Source of the DNA: Apodemus sylvaticus
Taxonomy: Eukaryota; Chordata; Mammalia; Rodentia; Muridae
Direction: 5' to 3'
Assembly (NCBI RefSeq): GCF_947179515.1
Contig: NC_067495.1
Span: 61,303,015-61,367,014 of the forward strand
Length of the DNA: 64,000 nucleotides
Positions 40,645-51,957 of the stretch are shown here, piece by piece. The translations under genes were made by a program, and so were the position numbers. How positions within the stretch are numbered: position 1 is the first letter of the stretch; each line of letters starts with the position of its first letter. A model generated the notes under the pieces. That model had not been told where the DNA came from and did no database searches. It saw only the letters and a list, made by a program, of their open reading frames with translations.

Positions 40645-41286
40645 ACTTGCTGTAAAACACTCCTCCCAAATAAGCAGGCTGATAAACAATTATGCCAAAA
40701 TGTTAACAGTTGGGGTTTGTTGTTGTTGTTGTTGTTGTTTTTCCAGTGCTAGGGTTCACACAATACTTAATGAAAATATAAAGTTGAACTTTTGTTCCAC
40801 TCTCTACTTTTATGTACATGCAGAAAAGCATGAGGCAGGGCAGCCTCTCATCAGGCTGCGTGAGGGCAACACAGACGCAATTCCAGGTGCCCCTCACCCT
40901 ATAACCTTCAGTCTTCTCACAAGCTGTCTTCTTCAGTTTATATAGGCCTTGTAGTCTCAGAGTGGCCTGTGAGAGACTTTCCTCTCTCTGGGTATCTGCC
41001 ACTTAGACTGGATGACAGTCATGTTCTCCTTTCTTTATCCCGATGTCCTCATAGTCACAGGAAAGAGTCAAAGTGCAGTGGGTGGGGCTAGACCTGTGGG
41101 CAGTCCCCAGGGCTACTGAACAGGCCTCTGCAGTGGGTGGGGGGAGGGAGTTATGGAAAAGAGGGGAGAGGGCAAGTGTCAGCTCTTCATAGTCTCAGTC
41201 ACTGTTAAGTGAGCTTCCAGAGACTGGTGGCACCTTTCATTGGAACAGGCTCTAGGACCTTTACCTCCCTCAAGGCCCTGGGTATC
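40645..41286 (+). promoter_or_regulatory. Awat1: Putative Awat1 5' flank and 5' UTR
   Basis: Repeat-free sequence directly upstream of the Awat1 start. No canonical TATA box lies within 150 bp of the ATG; a TATA-like TTTATATA is at 40937-40944, about 340 bp upstream, and a G-rich tract (GGTGGGGGGAGGG) is near 41134-41149. The transcription start is not determinable from sequence. The L1 insertion ends only about 640 bp before the ATG. Confidence 0.3.
40717..40739. repeat. (TTG)n microsatellite
   Basis: Seven TTG units upstream of Awat1. Confidence 0.9.
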
Positions 41287-41362
41287 ATGTCTTGCTCTAC
41301 GAAGCCTGAATACTTCCAGAGTCTGAGCCTTCTGCAGTGGCCCTTGAGCTACCTTGCCATCT
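41287..41362 (+). CDS. Awat1: Awat1 exon 1 (start ATG)
   Basis: 76 nt, ATG at 41287 in the context GGTATCATGT, a weak Kozak site with T at +4. Donor CATCT|GTGAGT leaves one base of a phenylalanine codon. Confidence 0.9.
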
Positions 41363-44300
41363 GTGAGTACTGAATCAAGAGTGCACAGTAAGAAACCAAC
41401 CCAAGAAGGAAGGGGCAGACCTGGGCGATATCCTTATGGTCTCATCCTTGGTCTTTCGATCAATTTAAGTAGTACTAGAGAGCTGGGCCATGGAGTCTTG
41501 AGCTCTATGCTCCCTGAAAGAAAAGGAAGAGATGAAGCCCCAGGACACAGTGAGAACAGACAGGAGCATGGAGCACAGTCAGAATAGATATGGATGTACC
41601 AGCTAATTCCAGATATTCCTTAACCGGTACTACCTGTAGAGAGGAAATGTGATTACGGGGATTTCCTGTAATAGCACAGAGAAACAGGTAGCATTTTAGA
41701 TTTAGAGAAATGGAGCCTGTGGAGGTTTTGCTCCATTTGTTCTCTTGGTGGCCTTTGTTGGTGTTTTATTGATGGGTTGGTTAAATTTAAAGAACAAGGC
41801 TGTGATTAGCATGGTGTCTAACTCACCCTCTTGTCTCAGCTCCCTGTGTGCAAGAATTACAGGTGTATGCCAGCATGCCCAGCTGTATAGCCAGCATTTG
41901 AGCCAGAGTTTTCTGCTGTGAGAGTGGAGTGGTAGTGTGGAGTGAAAGAAAGACAATGGAAGGGGTGTTGAATTGGCAAGAGGACAAGGACAATGGATAG
42001 GAAACAGAATAGGGATGGAGATATTGAATGGGAATGGTCAAGAGAAAGATGGAGAATCTGAGAGGAAAGAAATGTAGATCCATACCCTATGGCAATTCTA
42101 GGATGTTGGATCTATGGGAGATAGGGGACAAGAAGGGGAAAATGACAGCTGAATGGGAGCAGTAGACAAAAAGCTTGTTCTGGGCACAGAGCCAAAGTAC
42201 GGTGATGGTGACTAGACAGGGAGTCAGGTGAACGAGATGAAAGGTAGGAGGAGAAGTGAGGATTGCACATGGTAGGTGACAGAAGAAATTTCTGAAGGGC
42301 AAATGTCAGGACCTAGACTATGCTGATGCCCAGGATCAGAGCGTGGGAAGTATGTGGTAGTAGTAATAGGACTGGATATGGCCAAATTCTGCTACCAGTA
42401 CAAATTTGATTTGCTCTACTCTCTTCTCAGTTTGGATTGTGCAGCCATTGTTCATTGGCCTATTGTTCACACCCTTGTGGCTGCTACCAACACTTTACTT
42501 TGTCTGGTTATTTCTGGACTGGAAGACTCCAAATCAAGGTAAGACTCGCGAACCTAGACAAAAGAACATCCCGCCATAACCCAGAGCCCTGCTTTCAGGA
42601 GGGCTCCACTCACCACACCACACACCTCTCTCCCAAGTTCTTAGAGGCACAAACACTAGACAGCTGAAACCATTCTGGGATGTCTTCCTTTCCTCTTGGA
42701 TGTAGCCCCTCCAAGTTTCTAGGGAATCTCTGTGTGAGTAAAAGGCACGGGAAGGCAATACTAATATGCTCTCCTGGCACTTTTGTCTCAGGTGGCAGGC
42801 GTTCAGCCTGGGTAAGGAACTGGAATGTCTGGACCCACATCAGGGATTATTTCCCCATTACAGTAAGTGTCCCTTCCCCCACTGTCTCTCTCAACATTCA
42901 AAATAGCGGCATTATACCAAATGACTAGGAGTGTCTGTAAGAAAACTGAGCATCCTGGTGAAGTGTCATGTCTGGTTACATTATATATAGCATGGTCTTC
43001 TCTACTTCACTGGGATAGTTTGGAAACTCTTGGAATGACCTTCCATATTATATAGGGTGAAGAAAAGTATCCTTCAGTTTAACAAATTCAAAACTTGAAA
43101 TTAAAAAAATCTCCACTAGCCACATGTTTGGGCTTCAGAGAAATAACTACAATGTGATTGTTCACAAGCAAGAAGCTCCCATCTGCCTGGGAGAACAGGT
43201 AAGGCACATGGTGCAAGCCACAGAAGTGATTCCGAGGAAGGATAGAGAAGGAATGCTTCACAGATGTGGCAGCATTTAAGCAAGTGGCTCATCAGCTCCA
43301 CTTGCCCCAGATCCTATCTTGTCACCCCAGGGCTGTGGAGATCAAAGTGCATGTCTCTTGACACCCTTGGGTGCTTTGCCTGTTAGGCGGCTAGTTCAGA
43401 GAATACCTAAATCCCTGGCAAGTCTTCACCTTGCTGCTCCACGTGAGCTCATTCCACCCTCTATGCCATTTGTTTCCATGGTTGCAGATTCTGAAGACTA
43501 AGGACCTGTCACCTTCACAGAACTACATCATGGGGGTCCACCCCCATGGTCTCCTGACCTTCGGTGCCTTCTGCAACTTCTGCACTGAGGCCACAGGCTT
43601 TTCGAAGACCTTCCCAGGCATCACTCCTCACTTGGCCACACTGTCCTGGTTCTTCAAGATCCCCCTTATTAGGGACTACATCATGGCCAAAGGTGAGATC
43701 ATACTCACTAGAGCGTCTGGTCCACTTCACTGTAGCTCTTTTGTAATGCACCCTTCTAAGGCTCTTCTCCTCTACTGCACTACTCCTTTGCCTCGTAATC
43801 CTAGTGGGGAAGCCAAAGCATATGTCCTGGAGTTAACCTCTCTGGCTTAAATCTTGGCTCTGTTGTTTGCTGTAAAATCATAGGCAAATCAGCTAACTTC
43901 TAGTGGACTCAACTTCCTCACCTGAAAAATAGTGCTAAAATAGTAGAGCAGTCACATGAGGATTCTCTTAAGAATAGTATCTTAAATAAGTAAAGCAGTC
44001 AACATGATGTCTGGCACAGAGTATGTGCTCAATGAGCAGTGGGTATTGCTATTAAGAGAAAGGGGTAGAAAAATTGAAATTCAGAAAGTTTAATTTATCC
44101 CACTGGAAACCACCCTGCTGTAGCTCCCATCCAGTGCTTCCTATAGACATTATTTCAAGTGAAACATTTGCATGGCCTTCTCTTCACCACACTTCTGCCC
44201 CGTCTCCTTGAGCTTTTTCTCCCGTGAGTCATGGCAACACAGAAATCAGCCTCTCATCTCTGACATTTGCTCCTCTCCTGATGACTTTGTCCTCTCTGCG

Positions 44301-46597
44301 CTTCCATTCTCTCTAGGCGTGTGTTCTGTGAGCCAGGCATCCATCGACTACCTGCTGAGCCATGGCACTGGAAACCTCGTGGGCATTGTTGTGGGAGGAG
44401 TGGGAGAGGCCCTCCAGAGTGTGCCTAACACCACCACCCTCATCCTCAAGAAGCGCAAGGGGTTTGTGCGCACAGCCCTCCGACATGGGTAGGTGGCCCC
44501 CAACAGGAGGAGTAGGTGTCGCTCTCTGCACAATATGACCCTGTAGATTGTACCAAGATGAGTACTATTTGAGTCCCCCCCCCCAGGAACGACTGAGTAG
44601 GGAGAGATAGATGTAGTTTTTTTTTAAGCTTTAGGCCATTTGCTTCCTCTAAGCAAGCTGCACCTCTTCCTATGAAGTCAGACTCTGAACCCAGAGAGCA
44701 TGCCCAGGGCAATTAGGCTAACATGTCAATCACATCCCCATTGTTTCTGTGGCTAGTAGAGCTGGAGTCTGGAGCATGACTTAAAATCCTGGCTTTATGA
44801 GGCTTGGCATTAGTTGAGTGGTACAACATCTGACTAACATGCATGAGGCCCTTTGCTCCATCCCACTACCAGGTAGTAACAACAACAACAACAATACAAC
44901 AACAACAGCAGCAACAACAACATCCCTGGCTATTTGACTTACCATGCATCCAGGGATATCATTCTAAGCTTTGGGATTTTCATCTTCCTAACATGACTGC
45001 TGATCATTGTTCCTCCTGCATTAGGTGACTGGACTTTATAGTACAGGTAGACCTTTAACTAATGATCCCCTGCCTCATGGGTAGCATTAATTACAGATCT
45101 AAGCCACCAGATCCAGTAAGTTATGAATGAATTCATTCATATAAAACACACACCATGTATATGGTGGGTGATTGATAAACGTCAGGTGCAGTGTTTTGGG
45201 AAAAGAAAAATTGAAGGAGCTGGTGCCGGAGTTAAGAGGAAGGCTACCCAGTTCAGTAGTCTAGCTCACTGAACACAAGGGCAATTGTTCCACTGCATAC
45301 TCAGGGAGGAGGCAATTCTGTCTTCAAATGACCTCACCTGAGGGGCCTATCATTTTGAAGGATGACATAGAAGGAGAGCTCTGAGTTGGAGCCAAGAGCC
45401 CTGGGTTCTAGTCTAGGCTCTGCTACTCTCTGGCTGCCTGCAGAATCTTCATTCTTCTGGGCCTGGGTTTGGGTTTCCCTACTATAGCCTCACTATTATG
45501 AGGAAGCAAACAAGTAGAGCATGTCAAAATGCTGTGTTCACTTTTTCTCGCTTAAGGAGCCTGATGTTTTTCATAGAGCACTGTTCACAGTGGGTTCTTG
45601 TGGCCTTTAGAAAAGAAACAATGTTCTCTGCTACAATCCCAAGGACAATACCTTATGTTTGCTCTCCTTGAGGGAGGGGCATTTCCTATATGTGCATTTA
45701 TACACATTACTGACATCTTATTATTTCTCTAGCAGGAAGTTAAGGTGTTTCCTCCTTGACACCCCTTGGAAGCTTTCACCATGTGGGTCTCTGAGTATCT
45801 CCTCTTGGCTCTTCTTACCTGTCTGTCTCTATATTTTGCCCTTGTAATCCAGGCTAAAGATAATACCCTCATTGGCCTGAAAAATTTCAAGACAAGATAT
45901 ACCAAATAGGGAACCCTGTTTAATGTTACAAAAAAATGTTTTAGACCTTTAATGTTGTATCTTAATGGAAGAGTGCCTGTTCTTGATCAAAAGTCCTTCC
46001 AGCATGGTTCCCACGATAGCCTGAGTCTGAGAAATGAGCATTTTCCTGCAGGGCTCATCTGGTCCCGACCTTCACATTTGGAGAAACGGAGGTATATGAC
46101 CAGGTACTGTTCCATGAGGATAGCCGGATGTTCAAGTTCCAAAGCCTCTTTCGCCGAATCTTCGGTTTCTATTGTTGTGTCTTCTATGGACAAGGCTTCC
46201 ATCAAGACCGCAAGGGACTCCTCCCGTACCACAGACCCATTGTCACTGTAGGTGAGTGCTGCTCTCATCCTCAGGTCCAGCTAAGCTATTCCTCCATCCA
46301 TCTTAACTGCATCTTACCCCTCCCCCCACCAAAGAAGAGGGCAGCAGAGTGGGAGAAGCTGAGAGCTGATTGAAGTGGCCAGAGTATCTGGCACTTTGAC
46401 TCTTCTTTTTTTTTTTTTTTTTTTTTTCATCTCTTTCAACAGTTGGGGAGGCTTTGCCACTGCCCCAGGTTAAAAACCCAAGCCCAGAGCTAGTGGACAA
46501 ATACCATGCACTCTACATGGATGCCCTGTACACGCTGTTTGAGCAGCACAAGGTCCAGTATGGCTGCTCCAACACCCAGAAGCTGATGTTCTTGTGA
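41287..46597 (+). CDS. Awat1: Awat1, acyl-CoA wax alcohol acyltransferase 1
   Basis: ER-membrane enzyme of the DGAT2/MOGAT family that esterifies long-chain fatty alcohols with acyl-CoA to make wax esters, a sebum component. Seven coding exons: 41287-41362, 42431-42538, 42792-42862, 43488-43692, 44317-44488, 46052-46251 and 46443-46597. They join in frame to 987 nt, 328 codons plus TGA, the family length. Residues 20-60 are hydrophobic (membrane hairpin), YFP is at 81-83, HPHG at 103-106, GGVGEAL at 180-186, RKGFVR at 200-205 and LVPTFTFGE at 214-222. No signal peptide. All introns are GT..AG. The ATG fits because its N-terminus (MSCSTKPEYFQSL) resembles the AWAT1 start and exon 1 ends in the right phase. 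It lies 24.7 kb downstream of its paralogue Dgat2l6. No broken frame is seen, so the gene looks functional. Confidence 0.93.
41640..42350. other. Awat1 intron 1 interior
   Basis: No exon is seen between 41363 and 42430. A short antisense SINE-like piece ('ctcaccctcttgtctcagctccctgtgtgcaagaattacaggtgtatgccagcatgcccagctg') lies at about 41821-41885; the rest is unassigned. Confidence 0.4.
42431..42538 (+). CDS. Awat1: Awat1 exon 2
   Basis: 108 nt encoding the hydrophobic hairpin FWIVQPLF...LDWKTPNQ. Acceptor 'ctcttctcag', donor AAG|GTAAGA. One base carries over. Confidence 0.94.
42792..42862 (+). CDS. Awat1: Awat1 exon 3
   Basis: 71 nt encoding GGRRSAWVRNW and the YFP motif (DYFPIT). Acceptor 'ttgtctcag', donor ACA|GTAAGT. 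Confidence 0.95.
43488..43692 (+). CDS. Awat1: Awat1 exon 4 (HPHG motif)
   Basis: 205 nt with GVHPHGLLTFGAFCNFCTEA and the end DYIMAKG. Acceptor 'ggttgcag', donor AAAG|GTGAGA. Confidence 0.96.
43855..44045 (-). mobile_element. MIR remnant in Awat1 intron 4
   Basis: 'atcttggctctgttgtttgctg', 'cttcctcacctgaaaaatagtgctaaaatag' and 'ctggcacagagtatgtgctcaatgagcagt' follow the antisense MIR order. Confidence 0.6.
44317..44488 (+). CDS. Awat1: Awat1 exon 5
   Basis: 172 nt encoding GVCSVSQ, VVGGVGEAL and KKRKGFVRTALRHG. Acceptor 'ctctctag', donor ATGG|GTAGGT. Confidence 0.95.
44879..44923. repeat. Imperfect (CAA)n microsatellite in Awat1 intron 5
   Basis: CAA units with CAATA and CAGCAG interruptions. 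Part of a degraded SINE tail ('ggtacaacatctgactaacatgcatgaggccctttgctccatcc' precedes it). Confidence 0.8.
45380..45480 (-). mobile_element. MIR-like remnant in Awat1 intron 5
   Basis: 'agccctgggttctagtctaggctctgctactctctggctgcctgcagaatcttcattc' is the antisense MIR core. Confidence 0.55.
46052..46251 (+). CDS. Awat1: Awat1 exon 6
   Basis: 200 nt, beginning with the last base of a split glycine codon, then AHLVPTFTFGETEVYDQ, ending YHRPIVTV. Acceptor 'ttttcctgcag', donor TAG|GTGAGT. Confidence 0.95.
46406..46427 (+). repeat. Awat1: T22 homopolymer in the Awat1 intron 6 polypyrimidine tract
   Basis: 22 consecutive T, ending 15 bp before exon 7 and merging with the acceptor's own pyrimidine tract. 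Intron 6 is only 191 bp long. Confidence 0.9.
46443..46597 (+). CDS. Awat1: Awat1 exon 7 (terminal, stop TGA)
   Basis: 155 nt encoding VGEALPLPQV through TQKLMFL, TGA at 46595-46597. Acceptor 'ctctttcaacag'. Confidence 0.95.
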
Positions 46598-46920
46598 TCA
46601 AAGTGACTGTGCATGAGCAGGCAGCACCTGCTTTGAAGAGGAAACTGCGTTGCCTAGAACCGGAGTTCTGGGAAAGGGGAAAAGGAAGGAAAATGAAAGA
46701 GGCTATGTGTGCGGTCAGGGAAGGAACATTAAGAGCTCCTTCGTGAGCATAATGCTGCCCCTGCCTGCACCCCTACAGGAGTTGTCCCTGAGGATCCCCA
46801 TCCAGACATTCTTCAGAGGGGACATCCTTAGACCCCTCTTGTCACACATACTTTCTGAACCTGAAATTTTTAAATCCAATCCAATTTTTAAAAATATTAA
46901 TAAAAAGAATAAACTAATAT
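46598..46920 (+). other. Awat1: Probable Awat1 3' untranslated region
   Basis: It runs from the stop to the paired AATAAA signals. No repeat is seen in it. The 3' end is inferred from the signals. Confidence 0.6.
46899..46913 (+). terminator. Awat1: Awat1 poly(A) signals (two AATAAA)
   Basis: AATAAA at 46899-46904 and 46908-46913, about 300 nt after the stop. Confidence 0.7.
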
Positions 46921-46959
46921 GTACTTTGCATGACATAAATTTAGGCAGTGAAAGTGCAA

Positions 46960-47340
46960 AGTTCAGCAGTGTTTAGTATTTTCAGAGAGCTGTACAATGG
47001 CCACCACATGCTACTTTTGGAGTTCTTTCAAGTACCGCTAGAAACCCAATACACATCAGCAATCACTGCCCGCTCCCTCTGCACCTGGCAACCACCGATT
47101 CACCTTCTGTCTCCAAGGCTTTGCCAGTCTGAACATTGTTCGTAAATGGAACAATATAGCCTATGTTCTTTCATGATTGCCTTCTTTCTTTCAGCATGTT
47201 TTCAAGGTTCCTCCATATTATAGCTCCATTGTTTGTGACAGAATAACAACCTATTGTCTAGTGGCGCTAGTGGAAGGACATCTGTTTTTCCCCCACCTTT
47301 TAGCTACTGTGAAATGTGCTGCTACAACTATTCACACACA
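46960..47340. mobile_element. Old mammalian L1 (L1M-type) 3' fragment
   Basis: 'ttgccagtctgaacattgttcgtaaatggaacaatatagcc' and 'cagcatgttttcaaggttcctccatattatagc' are familiar L1M 3' phrases. It lies directly after the Awat1 poly(A) signals. Confidence 0.6.
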
Positions 47341-47579
47341 ATTTTAAAAATAATCTTCTGTGCTCAGAAGAGAAAGGCTTACTTCCACACCACTGCCAAG
47401 CAAGATTTTGAGCAGATAAAAGGTGCCTTACTTGAGATCAGTTGTCAGTTGGCATAAGCATTTCACATGCATTTTTCTTTTACTGATCTTTGACTATGTT
47501 AACTCTTACTAAATTCTATCTATAGTTTTTTTTTCTGAAAAGTGTATTCTGATACTCTATTTTCTTGTTTTTGCTTATT

Positions 47580-47813
47580 TGTTTGTTTGAGATGGTATCT
47601 CACATAGCCCAGGCTAGCTTCAAATGCTATGTATCAGAGGATGACCTTGAACTTCTGACCCTCTTGCCTCTACCTCCTTAGTGCTAGGATCACATGAATG
47701 TGCCACCATGCCTGACTTATGTGATGCTGGGAATGGAACCCAGGGCCTAGAACAAGTTCAGTAAATAGGATATCTGTATTTCACGCTACCGATTGAGTCA
47801 CATCTCTAGCTCC
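47580..47813 (-). mobile_element. B4 SINE, antisense
   Basis: A B1-like antisense part ('gatggtatctcacatagcccaggctagcttcaaatgc') followed by an ID-like part ('gtgatgctgggaatggaacccagggcc', 'gattgagtcacatctctagc'). Confidence 0.75.
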
Positions 47814-47858
47814 TGCATTTTGAGAAATTTAAAGAAATAAATTAAAAGAGACATTTTA

Positions 47859-48055
47859 AGGGGTTGGAGAGATAGCCCCATGGTTAAGAATACATACTGC
47901 TAAAGCGAAGGACTCAAGCTTGGTTCCCAGCACCCAAATTGGGCAATTCTATCCATCTGTATCTCCAGCTCCAGGGAATGCCATGCCTTCTGGCCTTCTC
48001 AGGCACTTCATTCCCATGCACAAATCCGTGTACATATAGATAAATGAAAATAAGA
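47859..48055 (+). mobile_element. B3 SINE
   Basis: 'gggttggagagatagccccatggttaagaatacatactgctaaag' head, 'gttcccagcacccaaattgggc', A-rich end. Confidence 0.8.
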
Positions 48056-48243
48056 GTAGGACATATTTTCAAATATACCAGATAACCCAAAGTTAAAGGC
48101 CCATTTAGATTACTTTTCTTTTTTCCTTTGCTTGACTCTTGACTGTTAGGCCTTCTCTCATTTTACATAATTTGGGGTCTATTTCTAACCTAAACTTCTC
48201 TCAGAAGCAATAGCTAAATGTATCCAATATACCAATATCCAAT

Positions 48244-48590
48244 GTCTTAATTAGGGTTTTATTGACCAAAGCAACTCTTATAAAGACTAACATTTAGTTG
48301 GATCTGGCTTACAGTTTCAGAGGTTTAGTCCATTATTGCCATGATGGGAAGCATGGCAGAGTGAAGACAGGCATGGTGTCGGAGAAGGAGCTAAGAGTTC
48401 TACATCTTGATCAGCAGGCAGCAGAAGGAGACTGTTCCACACTGGGTGGAGGTTGAGGCTTCAAAGCCCGCCTCCAGAGTGACAGACTCCTTCCAACAAG
48501 GCCACACCTACTCCAACAAGGCCACACCTCCTAATAGTGTCACTCCCATGGGCCAAGCATACAAATTCATGAATGTATGGGGACCATACC
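48244..48590 (-). mobile_element. URR1-type hAT DNA transposon (non-autonomous)
   Basis: 'cttaattagggttttattgac' end, 'catgatgggaagcatggcag' middle and 'caaggccacacctcctaatagtg' match the rodent URR1 layout, opposite in orientation to the copy at 51630-51957. Confidence 0.7.
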
Positions 48591-48860
48591 TAATCTAACC
48601 ACCACACCCCATAAACACCTTTCACTCACCATGCCCTGTCCCAGGCAAATCATTTCCTTCCTTCCTACTCCCATTGTACCCCAAAGTCATATCAATTTTA
48701 CTACACCCCTCCTCTCCCTTGCTGTTGTAATTCAGTTAAAGACCTTACCAAAATTCATAGACTATTGCTATTCTTTCTAGTAAAATCTGCTTTAATCAAC
48801 TTTTCCATCAGACTTACCTTGCTGAATCTTTTTTTTTAAAAAATAGGGGTTTTTTAAACA

Positions 48861-49041
48861 ATTTTTTGAAAGATTTATTTATTATATGTAAGTACACTGT
48901 AGCTGTCTTCAGGCACACCAGAAGAGGGCATCTGATCTCATCACAGATGGTTGTGAGCCACCATGTGGTTGCTGGGAATTGAACTCAGGGCCTCCTGAAG
49001 AGCATTCAATGCTCTTAACCACTGAGCCATTTCTCCAGCTC
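48861..49041 (-). mobile_element. B2 SINE, antisense
   Basis: 'aaagatttatttattatatgtaagtacactgtagctgtcttcagg' to 'caatgctcttaaccactgagccatttctccagctc'; nearly full length. Confidence 0.92.
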
Positions 49042-49302
49042 CTACCTTGCTGAATCTTAAATCTGATTAGTCACCCTCTAAAATCATTTCTTGTTTCTAC
49101 AATGGCCCTACCAAAATACCCTAACTTATGCTCTGGGTACCACTAATGTTCTTAGATACTAATAATTACTGCATAGAAGACAATAGTAAAAATGAGTGTG
49201 GGAAGCACTAGAATAGATAGATGTACTTGCTGAAGTCTGTTTAGAGTCTTTGAGCTTTGGCTTTAAAGTTTGAACATTAATAGACATTGTAATTTTCCCT
49301 TA

Positions 49303-50120
49303 AAAGATATTTTATTAATTTTTTGAGAATTTCATACATTGTGTTTTGATCATATTCACCCTTTCCCCCATCTCTTCCAAGATCCACTCCCCCATTCCAT
49401 ACCTACTCAACTATGTGTTCTCACTGCTTTAACCCATTAAGTCCCGAACACTTCTTAAATATTTTTGAGTATGTGGCCATCCATTGGAGAATGTCAGATC
49501 TGCCAGGTACTATTCCCTTAAGGAAAGCTAACTCTTCTTTTCTTGGCACCTGTCAGTTACCAATAGCTCCTCAGCTGGACGTGGGACTTCATGCTGGGAT
49601 TTTGTCTAGCTTGTGTAGGTCTTAATGCATGCTGTCAAAACTGCTGTAAGTTCATATTTGTGACCCCCCCTACTGTGTACAAAGACATTGATTTCTGGGC
49701 TAGAGAGATGGCTCAGTGGTTAAGAGCACCAACTGCCCTTCTGAAGGTCCTGAGTTCAAATCCCAGCAACCACATGGTGGCTCACAACCATCCAGAACAA
49801 GATCTGACTCCCTCTTCTGGAGTGTCTGAAAACAGCTACAGTGTACTTAGACATAATAATAAATAAATCTTTAAAAAAAAAGACATTGATTTCTTGTAGT
49901 AATCCACCTCCTCTGACTCTTGTCATCTTTCTGCCTCCTCTTCCTCAATGATCTCAGAGCTTTAGAAGATGATGGGACTGGATGTGCATGTCCCGTTTAG
50001 AGCGAAGCATTCCACAGTGCAGCACTTAATCGCTACACAGTTGACCAGTTGTGGGTTTCTCTGTTAATTGCCATCTACAGCAGAAACAAACATCTCTGGT
50101 GAGGATTGAGAACTTCACTA
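49303..50120 (-). mobile_element. Lx-type L1 3' UTR, antisense, split by a B2
   Basis: It starts near the L1 3' end ('tttattaattttttgagaatttcatacattgtg'), continues 'gctgggattttgtctagcttgtgtaggtcttaatgcatgctg', is interrupted at 49697-49878, then resumes 'ccacctcctctgactcttgtcatctttctgcctcctcttcc'. The right limit is estimated. Confidence 0.75.
49681..49894 (+). mobile_element. B2 SINE with exact target-site duplication, nested in Lx
   Basis: A full B2 (49697-49878) with AATAAATAAATC and A-tail. The 16-bp repeat aaagacattgatttct flanks it at 49681-49696 and 49879-49894. The host L1 is continuous across it. Confidence 0.93.
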
Positions 50121-50860
50121 TTGCATCTGGGATCCAGAGGGCAGGTGCAGGGCACCCAGTCTTCAGGCAGGTCATGGGGCAGGTGGGGTTGGAAGAGCAA
50201 GTCTGAACATTTTGATTTTCCATAAGCTTATCTTAAAAGATAGAAACCTTACTTCAAACAATACCATTAAACAGTATGGAACACTTAGAGTTCCCCTAAT
50301 ATGATGTTGAGTTACAGGATGAGAGGTTCAAATTCCTCAACAAGGCAGAGAATACTGCTAGTAATATGAAATGGCTAATTTATTTTGGATCCTCTCAGAA
50401 TGGGAGGAAAGTTTTGTAAAAGTAGATTTACAGAATGAATTAAAACTTTGTAAAGAGTAAATCAAAATGTAATTAGATCCACAGATAATTGGTTTTTGAA
50501 GGGTTCTTGCCTGTTTCTATTGGAAGTAATAATAAAAATAGAATTTTCCAAAAAAGCACCAAGGTCACAACATGGAAGCAAGGCTGTCTATATTTAATTT
50601 AACACCATGGGTCCCTGGAAGAATAAAAGACCAAATGTACAGAAGTTTAAACCTTGACCTTCATATTGGCATATGGGTGCTATCCACCAGTTCCCCAGTA
50701 TCCTTTTCTTCTTCTATGCCCATTTCCATCCTTGTCTCTCCCAATTAGTGAGAGACATATTTCTAAAACTATGAATAATTAAATGAATAAATAGGTAAAT
50801 CTTTTATGAATAAACTTCAAATTTGGTTCACTTTTTTAAAAAGCAGAAAGGAATAGTGGA
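50121..50860. other. Unassigned AT-rich intergenic DNA
   Basis: No gene or repeat family is firmly recognised. Confidence 0.4.
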
Positions 50861-50861
50861 T

Positions 50862-51075
50862 CAGGCCTTAATAATCATAAGTACTTGAGCCTGAGTCAGA
50901 GAAATAATAGTTCAAGGCTGTTCAGAGGTACAGAGTAAATTCAAGATCAGCTTGGGCAATTTAATGAGACCTTATCTCAAAACAAAAAGTAAAATGAGGG
51001 CTGGAGGTTATACCTCAGTGGTAGAGTGGTTTCCAAGCATGAATAGGAGTGTATTTCATTTCCACTATACACAAA
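50862..51075 (+). mobile_element. B4-type SINE (degraded B1 head plus ID-like tail)
   Basis: 'ggatcaggccttaataatcataagtacttgagcctgagtcagag', then 'gagggctggaggttatacctcagtggtagagtgg' with an A-rich end. Confidence 0.55.
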
Positions 51076-51628
51076 CAAATACAGAAGAGGAAGAACACAC
51101 CAAAGGGACCTAAAAGCAAAATGAAAGTCCCTCAATGGCAAAATCTATGCCAATGTGAGCCACAAGATAAATGATATAGCACTATCTTATAATCGAAAAC
51201 ATAATATACAATATAGTGAATTTGTAATATAGTCTAAACAATATCAAAATTTTATAACTTATCAATATTATTTACAATATTGTTAATAATGGTTTGTTAT
51301 AAAATAATATGATTATTGATGTACTTAATGAATAAATGTTGCAAAAGGGACTAGAAATAATAGAAGAGTGACAAATAATACATGCGACACCAACCTCTAG
51401 GAGAACCTTCACTTCTTCTGTATCTTCAAGTGTCCACTAGACTTAGCACCTCAATTTCAAAAACTGGAGTATGGGAGGGGAAAATTAAGTCTATTCCAAA
51501 CTTAAGGAGTAACAGGAGAAATAACTAATTAAAACATGTATGTATATATAAAAGATATGTAGATGCATCTATTCAAGAATGGTCGTCTCTTTTGGTAAGC
51601 ATTTTTTTTGTGCTTTTTGGACTGCATT
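51076..51628. other. AT-rich intergenic DNA
   Basis: No gene is recognised. Many TAATAT/ATTATA repeats lie at 51180-51330. Confidence 0.4.
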
Positions 51629-51629
51629 A

Positions 51630-51957
51630 CTATGATTATTTAAATGAGAATGCCCCCATAATTCCATATGCTTGAATACTTGGTGGAACTGTTTGAGAAG
51701 TATTAGGAGGTGTGGTCTAGTTGGAGGAGGTGTGTCACAGTGCCAGGCTTCAAAAGCCTCCTGTCATTCCCAGGGTACACTGTCCTCCTGTTTGTGAGAT
51801 ATGCGCTCCAGCTGCCTGCCACCATGACTTCACTCTGTCATCATGGACTCTAATACTCTGAAACTATATGCCCAACTAAATGCTTTATAAGTTACATTGA
51901 ACATGGTGTTTTATCACAACAATAGAAAAGTAAGAAAACAATTACCCAAAATAATTT
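51630..51957 (+). mobile_element. URR1-type hAT DNA transposon (non-autonomous)
   Basis: 'ggtggaactgtttgagaagtattaggaggtgtggtctagttggaggaggtgtgtcac' and the end 'ggtgttttatcacaacaatagaaaagtaag' match URR1 in the opposite orientation to the 48244 copy. Confidence 0.75.

Noticed and set aside
40937..40944. TATA box for Awat1
   Set aside because: TTTATATA lies about 340 bp before the ATG and no initiator or conservation evidence supports it; noted only as a candidate.
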